Assembly: GCF_000156335.1 (NCBI RefSeq)
Contig: NZ_DS999214.1
Span: forward strand, 84,825-148,824
Origin: Roseobacter sp. GAI101
GTDB taxonomy: Bacteria > Pseudomonadota > Alphaproteobacteria > Rhodobacterales > Rhodobacteraceae
Length of the DNA stretch: 64,000 nucleotides
Direction: 5' to 3'
Shown here: one piece after another, positions 18,082 through 26,648 of the stretch
Numbering within the stretch: position 1 is the first letter of the stretch
Layout: the number at the start of each line of letters is the position of its first letter
Position numbers and translations under genes: made by a program
Notes under the pieces: generated by a model
What the model saw: the letters and a program-made list of their open reading frames with translations, nothing else
The model's database searches: none
Told to the model about the DNA's origin: nothing

Positions 18082-19962
18082 TCATCGGTGCGGGTTGAGA
18101 ACCCCCGCAAACAGCTGTGTAATCTGGTCGTGTGCCGTGAGTGGTAACACCTGCGCGACATATTGGTCAGGCCGTACAATCACCAGACATCCCTGATCGC
18201 GATCAATGCCGCGCATTTCGAAAATGTCGGCGCGGGGGTCGGCGCTAAAGACTTTTTCGTAATCGCGCAGACCATAGCGGCCTTTCTTGGGCAGTAAAAG
18301 CGATGGCAATTTACCGACGTCGACCGTGCGGTGGCCCTGTTGGAATACAGCCCTCAGATCGATCACTGAATCGATATCCGCACCCTCAGGCGTGACTTGA
18401 GTAATCGGGGACCCAGCCCCCCCCAGATAGTCACAAAGCGCGCTCACATCGCCGTCTTGGCCCGCAAATGCCAGTATCCGCCAGCGACCATCAGCCTTAA
18501 GCGTATGCCCCAGATGCAGCGGCTTGGCGTCCGCGACACGGATGACGGGGGCAGAATGAAACCGCATCCCGATGACAAACCCTTTTGCCAGATGCTGGTG
18601 CGCCCCCTCCGCCACCACAAGAGATGGCGCATAATGAACGGACGTGCCTGCGGTGAAGCGACCCTGCTTTTGAAAATAGCGCTGGAATTCTTTGGGGTCG
18701 ACGGTGTCTTCCCCCACCTTGTCGCCGGTTTGGGGTCGCGCGCTGAACATCTTGGCAAAGGCGCGGTCGAACTCGATCAACTCTTGTGCGATCGCTTGCC
18801 GCTCGGTTGAATAGCTGTGCAAGATCGCGGGCGCGCTTTGTCCCCGCAGCACGGCTGCCAGCTTCCAGCCCAGATTGAACGCATCGCCCATCGACACATT
18901 CATGCCCTGCCCCGCCTTGGGGCTGTGGGTATGACCCGCGTCCCCGGCGATGAACACGCGCGGATCAGCGCCGTCTTGCGCATCGTCGAACCGGTCGCAC
19001 AGGCGCTGCCCGATCTCGTAAACCGACCACCAGACGACCTCTTTCACATCTAGCGAATAAGGGGGCATGATCCGCCCCGCCGCCGCGATCAGTTGATCCT
19101 GGGTGATATTCTTATGCGAAACGCGTTCATCCGGGTTCAGCTTGTCCAGTTCTATATAGAGCCGCACAAGATATCCCCCCTCGCGCGGGATGATTAGCAC
19201 AGACCCTTCATTAGCGGAATGGATCACGGATTTCAGGCGAACGTCCGGAAAGTCCGTTTCCATCAGTACATCCATGACGCCCCACGCCTGATTGGCAGCG
19301 TCGCCGACCAGTTCGCGCCCGATGGCCCGCCGCACGCCGCTGCGGGCACCATCACAGCCGACGACATAGCGCGCCTGAATGGCTTCGGTCCGGACAGGCA
19401 TACCATCGGGTGAATGGGACACCGTTACCGTCAGCGGATACTCGGCGCTGTCATCACGGGCCAGGCTGACAAACTGGCGATCGTAATGCGGCTCAAGGCG
19501 GCGCGGCCCGTTGCGCATCACATCAAGGTAGAAATCATGTACGCGCGCTTGGCTCAGGATCACATGAGGCATCTCGGACAGACCTTCTTCGGTATCCTCG
19601 ATCCGGCCACTGCGCGCGATATGGGCAGGCTGATCGGCGTCCGGTTTCCAAAACGTCGTCTCGTTCACCCAATAGGATTCGCGCAGCACCCTTTCGGAAA
19701 AGCCGAATGCTTCGAACATCTCGACCGACCGACAGGCAATCCCGTCTGCCTGCCCCATCTGAAGCGGTCCTGATTTCTGATCGATGATGCACGTCGAAAT
19801 ATCCCCGAATGCTGCCAGTTGCGCGGCAAGCGTCAGGCCTGCGGGGCCGCAACCGACGATCAGGACATCCACCTTGCCTGGCGGTTCGTCGCTATGGGGT
19901 GTCCCTGACGGGGCTGAAATATCGGGGCTGCCAGATTTGAAACCGTTCAAGTGATACTGCAT
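18082..19962 (-). CDS. FAD-dependent aromatic monooxygenase, MobA/phenol 2-monooxygenase-like
   Basis: 626 residues from the ATG at 19962, with GAAGGGCG about 7 bases upstream; a longer frame from 20115 would run through the operator region and is rejected. It has the FAD Rossmann motif VDVLIVGCGPAGLTLAAQLA near residue 30, the DG motif in VVGCDGARSGVRR, the second FAD motif in VFIAGDAGHTHSPKAGQGMN, and a C-terminal thioredoxin-like domain typical of phenol hydroxylase and 3-hydroxybenzoate 4-monooxygenase (MobA). It hydroxylates a phenolic ring using NAD(P)H and oxygen. It is divergent from a MarR regulator, with two palindromes between them. The exact substrate is not clear. Confidence 0.88.
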   Translation of the reverse strand: MQYHLNGFKSGSPDISAPSGTPHSDEPPGKVDVLIVGCGPAGLTLAAQLAAFGDISTCIIDQKSGPLQMGQADGIACRSVEMFEAFGFSERVLRESYWVNETTFWKPDADQPAHIARSGRIEDTEEGLSEMPHVILSQARVHDFYLDVMRNGPRRLEPHYDRQFVSLARDDSAEYPLTVTVSHSPDGMPVRTEAIQARYVVGCDGARSGVRRAIGRELVGDAANQAWGVMDVLMETDFPDVRLKSVIHSANEGSVLIIPREGGYLVRLYIELDKLNPDERVSHKNITQDQLIAAAGRIMPPYSLDVKEVVWWSVYEIGQRLCDRFDDAQDGADPRVFIAGDAGHTHSPKAGQGMNVSMGDAFNLGWKLAAVLRGQSAPAILHSYSTERQAIAQELIEFDRAFAKMFSARPQTGDKVGEDTVDPKEFQRYFQKQGRFTAGTSVHYAPSLVVAEGAHQHLAKGFVIGMRFHSAPVIRVADAKPLHLGHTLKADGRWRILAFAGQDGDVSALCDYLGGAGSPITQVTPEGADIDSVIDLRAVFQQGHRTVDVGKLPSLLLPKKGRYGLRDYEKVFSADPRADIFEMRGIDRDQGCLVIVRPDQYVAQVLPLTAHDQITQLFAGVLNPHR

Positions 19963-19981
19963 CTGATCGCCCTTCGTTTTA

Positions 19982-19995
19982 ATAAGTGCACTTAT
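19982..19995. promoter_or_regulatory. Palindromic operator 1 in the monooxygenase/marR intergenic region
   Basis: ATAAGTGCACTTAT is a perfect 14-bp palindrome 20 bases upstream of the monooxygenase start codon, placed to block its promoter. A second, nearly identical site lies 50 bp away centre to centre. Binding by the neighbouring MarR protein is inferred. Confidence 0.7.
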
Positions 19996-20031
19996 CGTAT
20001 TTAGAGCGCTTCCCTCTGACCTGTCAATATG

Positions 20032-20045
20032 ATATGTATACTTAT
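20032..20045. promoter_or_regulatory. Palindromic operator 2 in the monooxygenase/marR intergenic region
   Basis: ATATGTATACTTAT matches operator 1 at 11 of 14 positions and is a palindrome except for one position pair. It ends 15 bases before the marR start, suggesting autoregulation. The 50-bp centre-to-centre spacing to operator 1 is close to five helical turns, so both dimers would sit on the same DNA face. Confidence 0.65.
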
Positions 20046-20060
20046 TAAAAGAGGCGTGAG

Positions 20061-20480
20061 ATGACACTAGATACGATGCCGGGTCACCTGATCCGACGGT
20101 TGCACCAGATTTCAAACTCTGTCTTTGCAGAACGGATGAAGGCTGCGGGGATTGATATGACCTCTGTCCAGTTTGCAGCCCTGGCGATCTTGGACGAAAA
20201 CCCCGGGATTGATCAGGCGACCTTGGCCCAGGAAATCGCCTATGACCGCGCGACCATCGGCGGCGTTGTAGACCGGCTGGAACGGAAGGGCTGGGTCCGA
20301 AGGGAAGTTAACCAGGACGACCGACGCGCGCGTCAGGTCACCCTGACCGGGGAAGGTGCCGCGATGCTGGCAGTCGTGGCCCCTGTCGTAGCCGCACTTC
20401 AAACCGATATTCTTGCGCAACTGACTGCGGCCGAGCGGGCCGCGTTCGTCGCGCTGGCCAGTAAAGCCGTCGCACAATGA
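20061..20480 (+). CDS. MarR-family transcriptional regulator
   Basis: 139 residues with the winged-helix layout: dimer helices at both ends, QFAALAILDENPGIDQATLAQEI as the first HTH helices, AYDRATIGGVVDRLERKGWVRR as the recognition helix, and the wing VNQDDRRARQVTLT. This pattern is the ring-cleavage or aromatic-sensing MarR type. GAGGCGTGAG upstream gives a ribosome site. It is divergent from the large monooxygenase and codirectional with a second one, so it probably represses both until an aromatic ligand binds. Confidence 0.93.
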   Translation: MTLDTMPGHLIRRLHQISNSVFAERMKAAGIDMTSVQFAALAILDENPGIDQATLAQEIAYDRATIGGVVDRLERKGWVRREVNQDDRRARQVTLTGEGAAMLAVVAPVVAALQTDILAQLTAAERAAFVALASKAVAQ

Positions 20481-20555
20481 AGTAATTTGCCAGGTTTGAC
20501 CCAAAGCGATGATCTGCTAACACATCTCAACTTTGAACAACTGACGGTGCGCATC

Positions 20556-21836
20556 ATGTCCCAACCTCATGTCTTGATTGCCGGTGGTGGCATTGGTGGT
20601 CTGGCCCTTGCCCTGACCCTTGACCAGATCGGCGTACGCAGCACCGTGTTCGAATCCGTGCGCGACCTGAAACCCCTTGGGGTCGGCATCAATATCCAGC
20701 CCAACGCAATCCGCGAACTGTTCGACCTTGGCATCACAGCCGATGATCTGGATGCGGTCGGGTTGCCTGCGCGGGAATGGGCCTTGGTCGGGCAACAGGG
20801 CCAGGAGATTTACGCAGAACCCCGTGGCACCGATGCTGGCTACAATTGGCCGCAATACGCAGCGCATCGCGGCAAATTGCACATGATGCTGCATGACAAG
20901 CTGATAGAACGTGCCGGGCCAGCGGCCGTGCAGTTGGGCGCTAAGGTTACCGGGTATACCAAAAACGGTGGTGGCAGTGTCAGCGCGGTTGTCAGCCGGG
21001 CCGATGGGTCCGAAAGCACTGAAACCGGCACGCTGCTAGTGGGCGCTGACGGCATTCATTCGGCGATCCGTGCCCAGATGCATCCTGATCAGCCGCCAAT
21101 CCATTGGGGTGGGGCGCTGATGTGGCGGGGTACGACCCGCGCAAAGCCGATCCGTACCGGATCATCCTTCATCGGCCTTGGGACCCATCGCCAGCGCATG
21201 GTCATCTATCCGATTTCCCAACCCGACGCTGACGGCTTTGCCGACATCAACTGGATCGCCGAAGTCACATTTGATGAAACTGAAGAGCGTAAAAGCGGTT
21301 GGTACAAGCCTGCGAAAGTATCGGATTTCATCCATCATTTCGAGGGCTGGACCTATGATTGGCTGGACGTCCCTGCCCTTTTGAACGGTGCGGAAGTTGC
21401 CTACGAGAACCCGATGATCGACCGCGATCCGGTGCCAACGTGGGTGGATGGGCCCGTAGCCTTGATGGGTGACGCAGCCCACGCGATGTATCCGACCGGG
21501 TCCAATGGGGCCAGCCAAGCGATCATCGATGCGCGTACCATCGGTGCCATGATGCTGGACCATGGCGTGACCGTCGAAGCGCTGAAGGCCTATGACGATG
21601 CGCTGTGCGCGCCTGTGTCCGAACTTGTGTTGCGCAACCGTGGCGCGGGTCCGTTCGGCTTGCTGAGCATGGTAAACGACATCTGCGGCGGGACCTTTGA
21701 CAACATTGACGACGTCATACCCGCTGCAGAACGCGACGCCTTCATGGCCCGCTACAAAGCCGCCGCCGGTTTCGCGATAGAGAAACTGAACGCCGCCTCG
21801 CCAACTATTGCGCCGGGTTCCAAAATCTCGGGCTAA
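20556..21836 (+). CDS. FAD-dependent monooxygenase, salicylate hydroxylase/PhzS-like
   Basis: 426 residues from the ATG at 20556 (MSQPHVLIAGGGIGG); a TTG at 20487 would add a poorly matching leader. The FAD motif GGGIGGLALALTLDQ is at the N-terminus, the DG motif is LLVGADGIHSAIRAQM, and the GD motif is VALMGDAAHAMYPTGSNGASQ. MWRGTT after the sheet and the VYPIS-type region resemble the flavin oxidoreductases related to PhzS and salicylate hydroxylase. It hydroxylates a small aromatic acid. It follows the marR gene by 75 bases and is probably in the same regulon. A ribosome site is not obvious. Confidence 0.88.
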   Translation: MSQPHVLIAGGGIGGLALALTLDQIGVRSTVFESVRDLKPLGVGINIQPNAIRELFDLGITADDLDAVGLPAREWALVGQQGQEIYAEPRGTDAGYNWPQYAAHRGKLHMMLHDKLIERAGPAAVQLGAKVTGYTKNGGGSVSAVVSRADGSESTETGTLLVGADGIHSAIRAQMHPDQPPIHWGGALMWRGTTRAKPIRTGSSFIGLGTHRQRMVIYPISQPDADGFADINWIAEVTFDETEERKSGWYKPAKVSDFIHHFEGWTYDWLDVPALLNGAEVAYENPMIDRDPVPTWVDGPVALMGDAAHAMYPTGSNGASQAIIDARTIGAMMLDHGVTVEALKAYDDALCAPVSELVLRNRGAGPFGLLSMVNDICGGTFDNIDDVIPAAERDAFMARYKAAAGFAIEKLNAASPTIAPGSKISG

Positions 21837-22040
21837 AAGCCTGCCCCTCTAATTTGGGCAACTTCAGTGGTGTTTCAAATGTAAGCCAAAAGGTATGGCC
21901 CACTAAGTATTTGAAAATACATATTTATCTTAATCTTCAGATGAACATTTTTTCTGATACCCCACTGTTATCAAACGAGTTGCGAGATAAAACCGCTCCT
22001 CCAATGCTTCATTGGCCAATATACGCAACTGCCCAGCGGG

Positions 22041-22469
22041 ATGTTCAGCCCCCCGATCGCCCACATTTTATGGCGACAGCAGCCGCGCCCCGGCGATGTC
22101 TGTCATCTGGGCGACGTGGTTTTGAAGGTCGCGGGCCGGTCATGCTGGCTTTGCCATGCTATCGACCAGCATGGCACTGTTCTTGAGAGAATTCTTCAAT
22201 CGAGCCGAGACAAGCGCGCCGCCAAACGTGCGATGGTGCCCGGCATTGATCATTGGTCACACAAGAGCCTCAACGCTCGAGCAGTGAACATCCACCTGCC
22301 GTTCCAAAGACGAGAGTGGGTGATGCAAGGTTTCAGATCGCCGGGCGTATTACCGCGCTTCGTCCCCATGCAGGTCGCAACCCGTAAATCCCCTTCCGTA
22401 CCATCTCGCTCACGTCGGCTAGATGGCAGTCGAGCCATGGAAAGATGCAGCAAACGTCGGTTGATCTGA
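22041..22469 (+). pseudogene. Decayed IS6-family transposase fragment
   Basis: The frame reads DVCHLGDVVLKVAGRSCWLCHAIDQHGTVLERILQSSRDKRAAKR, the counterpart of the IS6 DDE core (W-H-x-D-E-x-x-V-K-x-x-G, then RAVDQHG and LQSRRDKRAAKRF). It then jumps directly to MVPGIDHWSHKSLNARAVNIHLPFQRREWVMQGFRSPG, the C-terminal catalytic part. The middle of the catalytic domain is missing and the catalytic Glu of N-R-A-E-N-S-H is Val here, so it is dead. The terminal repeats were not found. It is a remnant of an old insertion just upstream of the Hint gene. Confidence 0.75.
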
Positions 22470-22665
22470 GAGCCTTCATCCCTGCACAAGCCAAGCAAAG
22501 TTAACGTGACAAAGTTATTTCCAGAGCCTGGTCAAGCAAAGCCAACGCGGAAGTTCGCGATGAATCCAGCCCTAAAATTGCCGCATTGCTAAATAATGGT
22601 TTAGATGTGGTTAAGTTTTTTAGTGGAAAAAAGGCAGGTCAAGCACTCTCATACAGGACAAAAAG

Positions 22666-23703
22666 ATGGACTATTCAGTGAATTATCAAAGCTATGGTGG
22701 TGCCTTGCTCATCACGCAGCTTTTCTCATCAAGCCAAACTATTCTGTTGGGTAGCTTCGGCCCAATGAACAGCTCTCGGACATTAACCCATGACGCGAGT
22801 GTCCTTTACGTCGGTGAAGAGGCCGTCATTGACGGGGTGACCTACAAAATGCTGGGTTCTGGCACCGCGCAGCCGGGCATCGATGTCCTAGGCACCACCG
22901 TCCCGACGGGAGAGGCAGTAGACTTGCTGGTCCTTGAAGACACAGACACAGGCGAGATCATTTTTGTCTACCCGGAGGAAGAGCCGAGCGCTTTGGCAAT
23001 GGTCGCGCTAGTCGTCGATGTCAGTGCTGTTGGCTATGACTTTGGAACCCTTAATCCCATCTGTTTCTTGAAGGGCACACATATCTTGACCCCGCATGGA
23101 TGGCAGACCGTAGAGCTTTTGCGGTGCGGAGATTTGGTGACCGATGTCAAAGGCACCGTTCACCCCATCATCTGGATCGGCTCCTCCAAGATATCCGCGG
23201 ATCGTGCAAATCAAATGAAAAAGGCACCGATCCGCATTGCGAAGGATGCGTTTGGGAAAGGCTGTCCGGTGGACGACGTTTTCTTGTCACAGCAACACCG
23301 GATTGTTCTACGTGAGACCGGTGACGGAACCACCGAAATCGCACCCGTCAAAGCTTTCGTGGATGGCGTGCGTATTCAACACACCGTCGCCAGAAAAGAG
23401 ATTGAATACTTCCACGTTTTTACCAAAGAGCATGCTTTGATCAACGCTGGCGGGCTTCCTGCAGAGACATTGTTGCTGGCACCGATGAGTATGCGCAGCC
23501 TTGGTTCGGATAAATCACAATCGATTTTCGAAAGGCTTCGCGCGACCCAACCGACCATGAAGCGTTGTCAGGCTTTGTCGATGCGACCTGTCGGACACCT
23601 GCTCACCGTCAGGCAGGCCCGGGAAGTCTTGGCCAAACAGCGCGGTCATCAAAGCCAAACGCCGTTTAGGTTGCCTGGCCTTAGACCCGCCAGATTGATC
23701 TGA
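22666..23703 (+). CDS. Hint (Hedgehog/intein) domain protein
   Basis: 345 residues with an AGGA ribosome site 6 bases upstream. The first 130 residues form a beta-rich leader (LFSSSQTILLGSF, ALAMVALVVDVSAVGYDFGTLN). The Hint domain starts at PICFLKGTHILTPHGWQTVE with Cys as the self-cleavage nucleophile, continues with LRCGDLVTD and WIGSS, and includes VFLSQQHRIVL with the conserved His and ALINAGGLPAETLL. This short Hint type is frequent in Rhodobacteraceae, often at the C-terminus of secreted proteins. There is no classical signal peptide, so export, if any, would be by type I secretion. It stands alone between two gene remnants. Confidence 0.87.
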   Translation: MDYSVNYQSYGGALLITQLFSSSQTILLGSFGPMNSSRTLTHDASVLYVGEEAVIDGVTYKMLGSGTAQPGIDVLGTTVPTGEAVDLLVLEDTDTGEIIFVYPEEEPSALAMVALVVDVSAVGYDFGTLNPICFLKGTHILTPHGWQTVELLRCGDLVTDVKGTVHPIIWIGSSKISADRANQMKKAPIRIAKDAFGKGCPVDDVFLSQQHRIVLRETGDGTTEIAPVKAFVDGVRIQHTVARKEIEYFHVFTKEHALINAGGLPAETLLLAPMSMRSLGSDKSQSIFERLRATQPTMKRCQALSMRPVGHLLTVRQAREVLAKQRGHQSQTPFRLPGLRPARLI

Positions 23704-23786
23704 AGCTTTAACAAGGGGATCGGATCTAATGTCTGTGACTGCCGCTTAAATCCCACGCCCCAATCTATTGGACCTCCCTCTTTGAG

Positions 23787-24104
23787 GTGATGCGGCCGTC
23801 AGTAAGGAAGAATGCTTCGCCGGCAGAGATGCTTGTCGCCGCTCACCTTGCCACCCCCGAAAAGATGCGTACCTGCGCCGTTACGGTGGCAAACAGACTG
23901 GGTGGCGTCGACCTCGTCGTGCACATTCTCAGGGGGCCTCCCCGGTATTGCGCGGCTTCTAGCCACTTCCGGATTGGGACCGGCACAAGGAACTGGACAG
24001 AGGCCGGCGCATCAGCCGCCTTGGCGCACCAGATCGCCGGAAAGGCCAAGATACGATGCAAAGTGCATGCCCCGGTAGCAGAAACGCTATCAGGGCATGT
24101 ATGA
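23787..24104 (+). pseudogene. Possible decayed short-chain dehydrogenase fragment
   Basis: One frame reads LVAAHLATPEKMRTCAVTVANRLGGVDLVVHILRG, which resembles the middle of short-chain dehydrogenases (A-D-L-T-x-P-E ... V-x-x-R-L-G-G-V-D-x-V-V-H). The match then stops, and a different frame over the same bases reads LPGIARLLATSGLGPAQG. No start or stop context supports a real gene. It is best seen as a degraded remnant, but the match is short and could be chance. Confidence 0.35.
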
Positions 24105-24117
24105 TTTTCAGGACGAT

Positions 24118-25272
24118 CTAGATCGTTGCCTCGAACAGTTTGCGGAGGTTTTCGGTGGTCAACGTGACCGGATTTCCCCCACAGGACGGATCCTCCAGCG
24201 CCATTGCAACCAGACCATCCAGACGGTCGGCGGTCACGCCCATCTGCGACAACTTGCGTGGAATATCGAAGCTGTCATTGAAGTCCTGCACAAAACTGCG
24301 GAAGCCATCATAGCCGCCCTCGATGCCCAGATAGCCCGCCGCGCGGTCGAACCGCGCGCGGATCATGGGTTCGTTCAGGTCCAGCACGGCGGGCATGCAC
24401 ACCGCGTTCGTGGTCCCGTGATGCGTGTTGAAGACGGCACCGACGGGGTGGCTCATCGCGTGGATCGCGCCAAGACCTTTCTGAAACGCCGTGGCCCCCA
24501 TCGCGGCCGCCGACATCATCTGCGCGCGTGCTTCGATATCGCTTCCGTCGGCATAGGCGCGGGGCAGATAATCGACGACCAGACGCATGCCTTCCAGCGC
24601 GATGCCCTGCGACATCGGGTGGTAATGCGGGCTGCTGAACGCCTCGACGCAATGCGCAAAGGCATCAAGGCCGGTGCCTGCCGTGATGTGTTTCGGCATC
24701 CCGACCGTCAGTTCAGGGTCGCAGATCACGACCGTTGGCAGAACCTTTGGGTGAAAGATGATCTTTTTGACGTGGGTTTGCGAGTTCGTCAGGACCGACG
24801 CGCGGCCCACTTCGGACCCGGTGCCTGCGGTCGTCGGCACCGCGATGATCGGCGCGATGGCATCCGCATCGGCGCGGGTCCACCAGTCGTCGACATCCTC
24901 GTAATCCCACACGGGGCGCGTCTGGCCCGCCATGAAGGCGACCATCTTGCCCAGATCTAGGCCGGACCCGCCGCCAAAGGCGATCACGCCGTCATGGCCG
25001 CCCGCGCGGTAGACCTCCAGGCCCGCCGCGAGGTTGATCTCGGTCGGGTTTGCATCCACGTCCGAGAACATGGCGCGGCCAAGGCCTGCGGCCTCCATCA
25101 GGTCCAGCGTGCGGGTCGTGATCGCCATCGGGGCCAGCCCCTTGTCTGTGACCAGCAGCGGTTTCTTGATGCCTGCGGCCGCGCAGGCCTCGGCGATTTC
25201 AGCGATACGGCCCGCGCCAAAGCGGATCGCCGTGGGGTAGGACCAGTTGTTTTTCAACGCCATTGGGGTCAT
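24118..25272 (-). CDS. Iron-containing alcohol dehydrogenase
   Basis: 384 residues from the ATG at 25272, which overlaps the aldehyde dehydrogenase stop (ATGA). It shows the family layout: IRFGAGRIAEIAEACAAAGIKKPLLVTDKG, GGSGLDLGKMVAF for NAD(P) binding, PTTAGTGSEV, and the metal-binding block with DAFAHCVEAF and AIHAMSHPVGAVFNTHHGTTNAV, whose His residues and Asp hold iron. It interconverts an alcohol and an aldehyde. It is the last gene of the catabolic operon, so it probably works in series with the aldehyde dehydrogenase. Confidence 0.92.
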   Translation of the reverse strand: MTPMALKNNWSYPTAIRFGAGRIAEIAEACAAAGIKKPLLVTDKGLAPMAITTRTLDLMEAAGLGRAMFSDVDANPTEINLAAGLEVYRAGGHDGVIAFGGGSGLDLGKMVAFMAGQTRPVWDYEDVDDWWTRADADAIAPIIAVPTTAGTGSEVGRASVLTNSQTHVKKIIFHPKVLPTVVICDPELTVGMPKHITAGTGLDAFAHCVEAFSSPHYHPMSQGIALEGMRLVVDYLPRAYADGSDIEARAQMMSAAAMGATAFQKGLGAIHAMSHPVGAVFNTHHGTTNAVCMPAVLDLNEPMIRARFDRAAGYLGIEGGYDGFRSFVQDFNDSFDIPRKLSQMGVTADRLDGLVAMALEDPSCGGNPVTLTTENLRKLFEATI

Positions 25273-26645
25273 GCCTTTTTCAGATGGTAGGATTTGGGAC
25301 GCGTCAGCGCCTGGTAGCCAAGCACGGACAGGCCGGCACCTGAGCCGGTGTCCTTGCAGCCCGTCCAGCACAGTGCGGGATCAAGGTAATCACAGCGGTT
25401 CATGAACACCGTACCAGTTTCCAGCTGCGCGCCGATAGCATCGGCGGCGTCAACGTCTTTGGTAAAGATTGCAGCCGTCAGGCCGAACTGACAGTCGTTC
25501 ATCAGCGCGATTGCCTCGGCGTCGTCCTTGACCGGCATGATGCCGACTACGGGGCCAAAGCTTTCGTCGCGCATGACGCGCATTTCGTGGCTGACATTCG
25601 TGAGGATTTGCGGCGTCAGATAGGCACCGCCATCATCCGCAGCAAAGGGGTCAATCAGAGCGGTGGCACCATCGGCCACGGCTTCGGCGATCTGCGCGCG
25701 CACTTCTTGTGCAAAGCGCACATTGGCCATCGGCCCGATGGTGGTGTCAGCCTCCAACGGGTTGCCCAGGGTCAACGCCTTCACCCAGGCCACGGCCTTT
25801 TCGACGAAGGCATCATAAAGGCTTTCGTGCACATAGATCCGTTCGATCCCGCAGCAGCATTGTCCGGCATTGAACATCGCACCGTCCATCAATCCGTCAA
25901 CCGCCGCATCCAGATCGGCATCGGCGCGCACATATCCGGGGTCCTTGCCGCCCAATTCCGTCGCGACGGGGGTGAAAGTGCCCGCAGCGGCGATCTCCAT
26001 CGCCTTGCCCCCGCCGACCGAGCCGGTGAAGTTCACAAAGCCGAAGTGGCGCTCGGCGATCAGGGCCGATGTGGTGTTGTGATCCAGGAATACGTTCTGG
26101 AACACGTCCTGCGGAATGCCCGCGGCATGAAACGCCTCGGCCAGTCGTTCGCCCACCTGCAAGGTCTGTGTTGCATGTTTCAGCACCACCGTATTGCCTG
26201 CGATCAGCGCCGGGGCGACCGTGTTGATCGCCGTCATGTAAGGATAGTTCCACGGGGCCACGACCAGCACGACGCCCCGCGCTTCGCGGGTGATCTTGCG
26301 GATCGCCTTGGCGCTGTCTTCGATGATCATGGGCGCAAGGGCGTCTTCGGCAATGTCGGCCATGTAACTGGCGCGTTCGTTAAAGCCACTGAATTCGCCG
26401 CCATAACGGACAGGACGCCCCATCTGATGGGCCAGTTCAACCGCCATGCGGTCCGTGGTTTTGCCCACCTCGGCCACGGCGGCGCGCACCAAGGCGATCC
26501 GCTCGGCCAAGGGGCGTGCTGCCCATGCCGCCTGCGCCGATGCGGCCTGCGCGCACACCGCGCGGGCATCATCCAGGGATAGCACCGATCGTTCCAGATA
26601 AACCGATCCATCAATCGGCGAGATGCATTTCAGGGTATTGGACAT
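25269..26645 (-). CDS. Aldehyde dehydrogenase (NAD(P)-dependent)
   Basis: 458 residues, full length for the family. It has VLVVAPWNYPYMTAINTVAPALIAGNTVVLKHA for cofactor binding, FTGSVGGGKA, the general-base Glu in ATELGGKDPGYV, and the catalytic Cys in MFNAGQCCCGIERIYV. The C-terminus carries the usual FGLTAAIFTKD region. It oxidises an aldehyde to the acid. It is only 3 bases downstream of the glutamine-synthetase-like gene and overlaps the alcohol dehydrogenase, so the three are one unit. This pairing is typical of gamma-glutamylated amine or amino-alcohol degradation. Confidence 0.93.
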   Translation of the reverse strand: MSNTLKCISPIDGSVYLERSVLSLDDARAVCAQAASAQAAWAARPLAERIALVRAAVAEVGKTTDRMAVELAHQMGRPVRYGGEFSGFNERASYMADIAEDALAPMIIEDSAKAIRKITREARGVVLVVAPWNYPYMTAINTVAPALIAGNTVVLKHATQTLQVGERLAEAFHAAGIPQDVFQNVFLDHNTTSALIAERHFGFVNFTGSVGGGKAMEIAAAGTFTPVATELGGKDPGYVRADADLDAAVDGLMDGAMFNAGQCCCGIERIYVHESLYDAFVEKAVAWVKALTLGNPLEADTTIGPMANVRFAQEVRAQIAEAVADGATALIDPFAADDGGAYLTPQILTNVSHEMRVMRDESFGPVVGIMPVKDDAEAIALMNDCQFGLTAAIFTKDVDAADAIGAQLETGTVFMNRCDYLDPALCWTGCKDTGSGAGLSVLGYQALTRPKSYHLKKA

Positions 26646-26648
26646 ATA

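Noticed and set aside
19963..20115. N-terminal extension of the large monooxygenase
   Set aside because: It would run through both operators and into marR; the ribosome site supports 19962.
22041..22469. Functional IS6 transposase
   Set aside because: The middle of the catalytic domain is missing and the catalytic Glu position is Val.
24097..24960. Plus-strand 287-residue frame
   Set aside because: It is a shadow of the iron alcohol dehydrogenase on the other strand, with shadow-type composition rich in His and Arg.
25587..26582. Plus-strand 331-residue frame
   Set aside because: It is a shadow of the aldehyde dehydrogenase gene and has no ribosome site.
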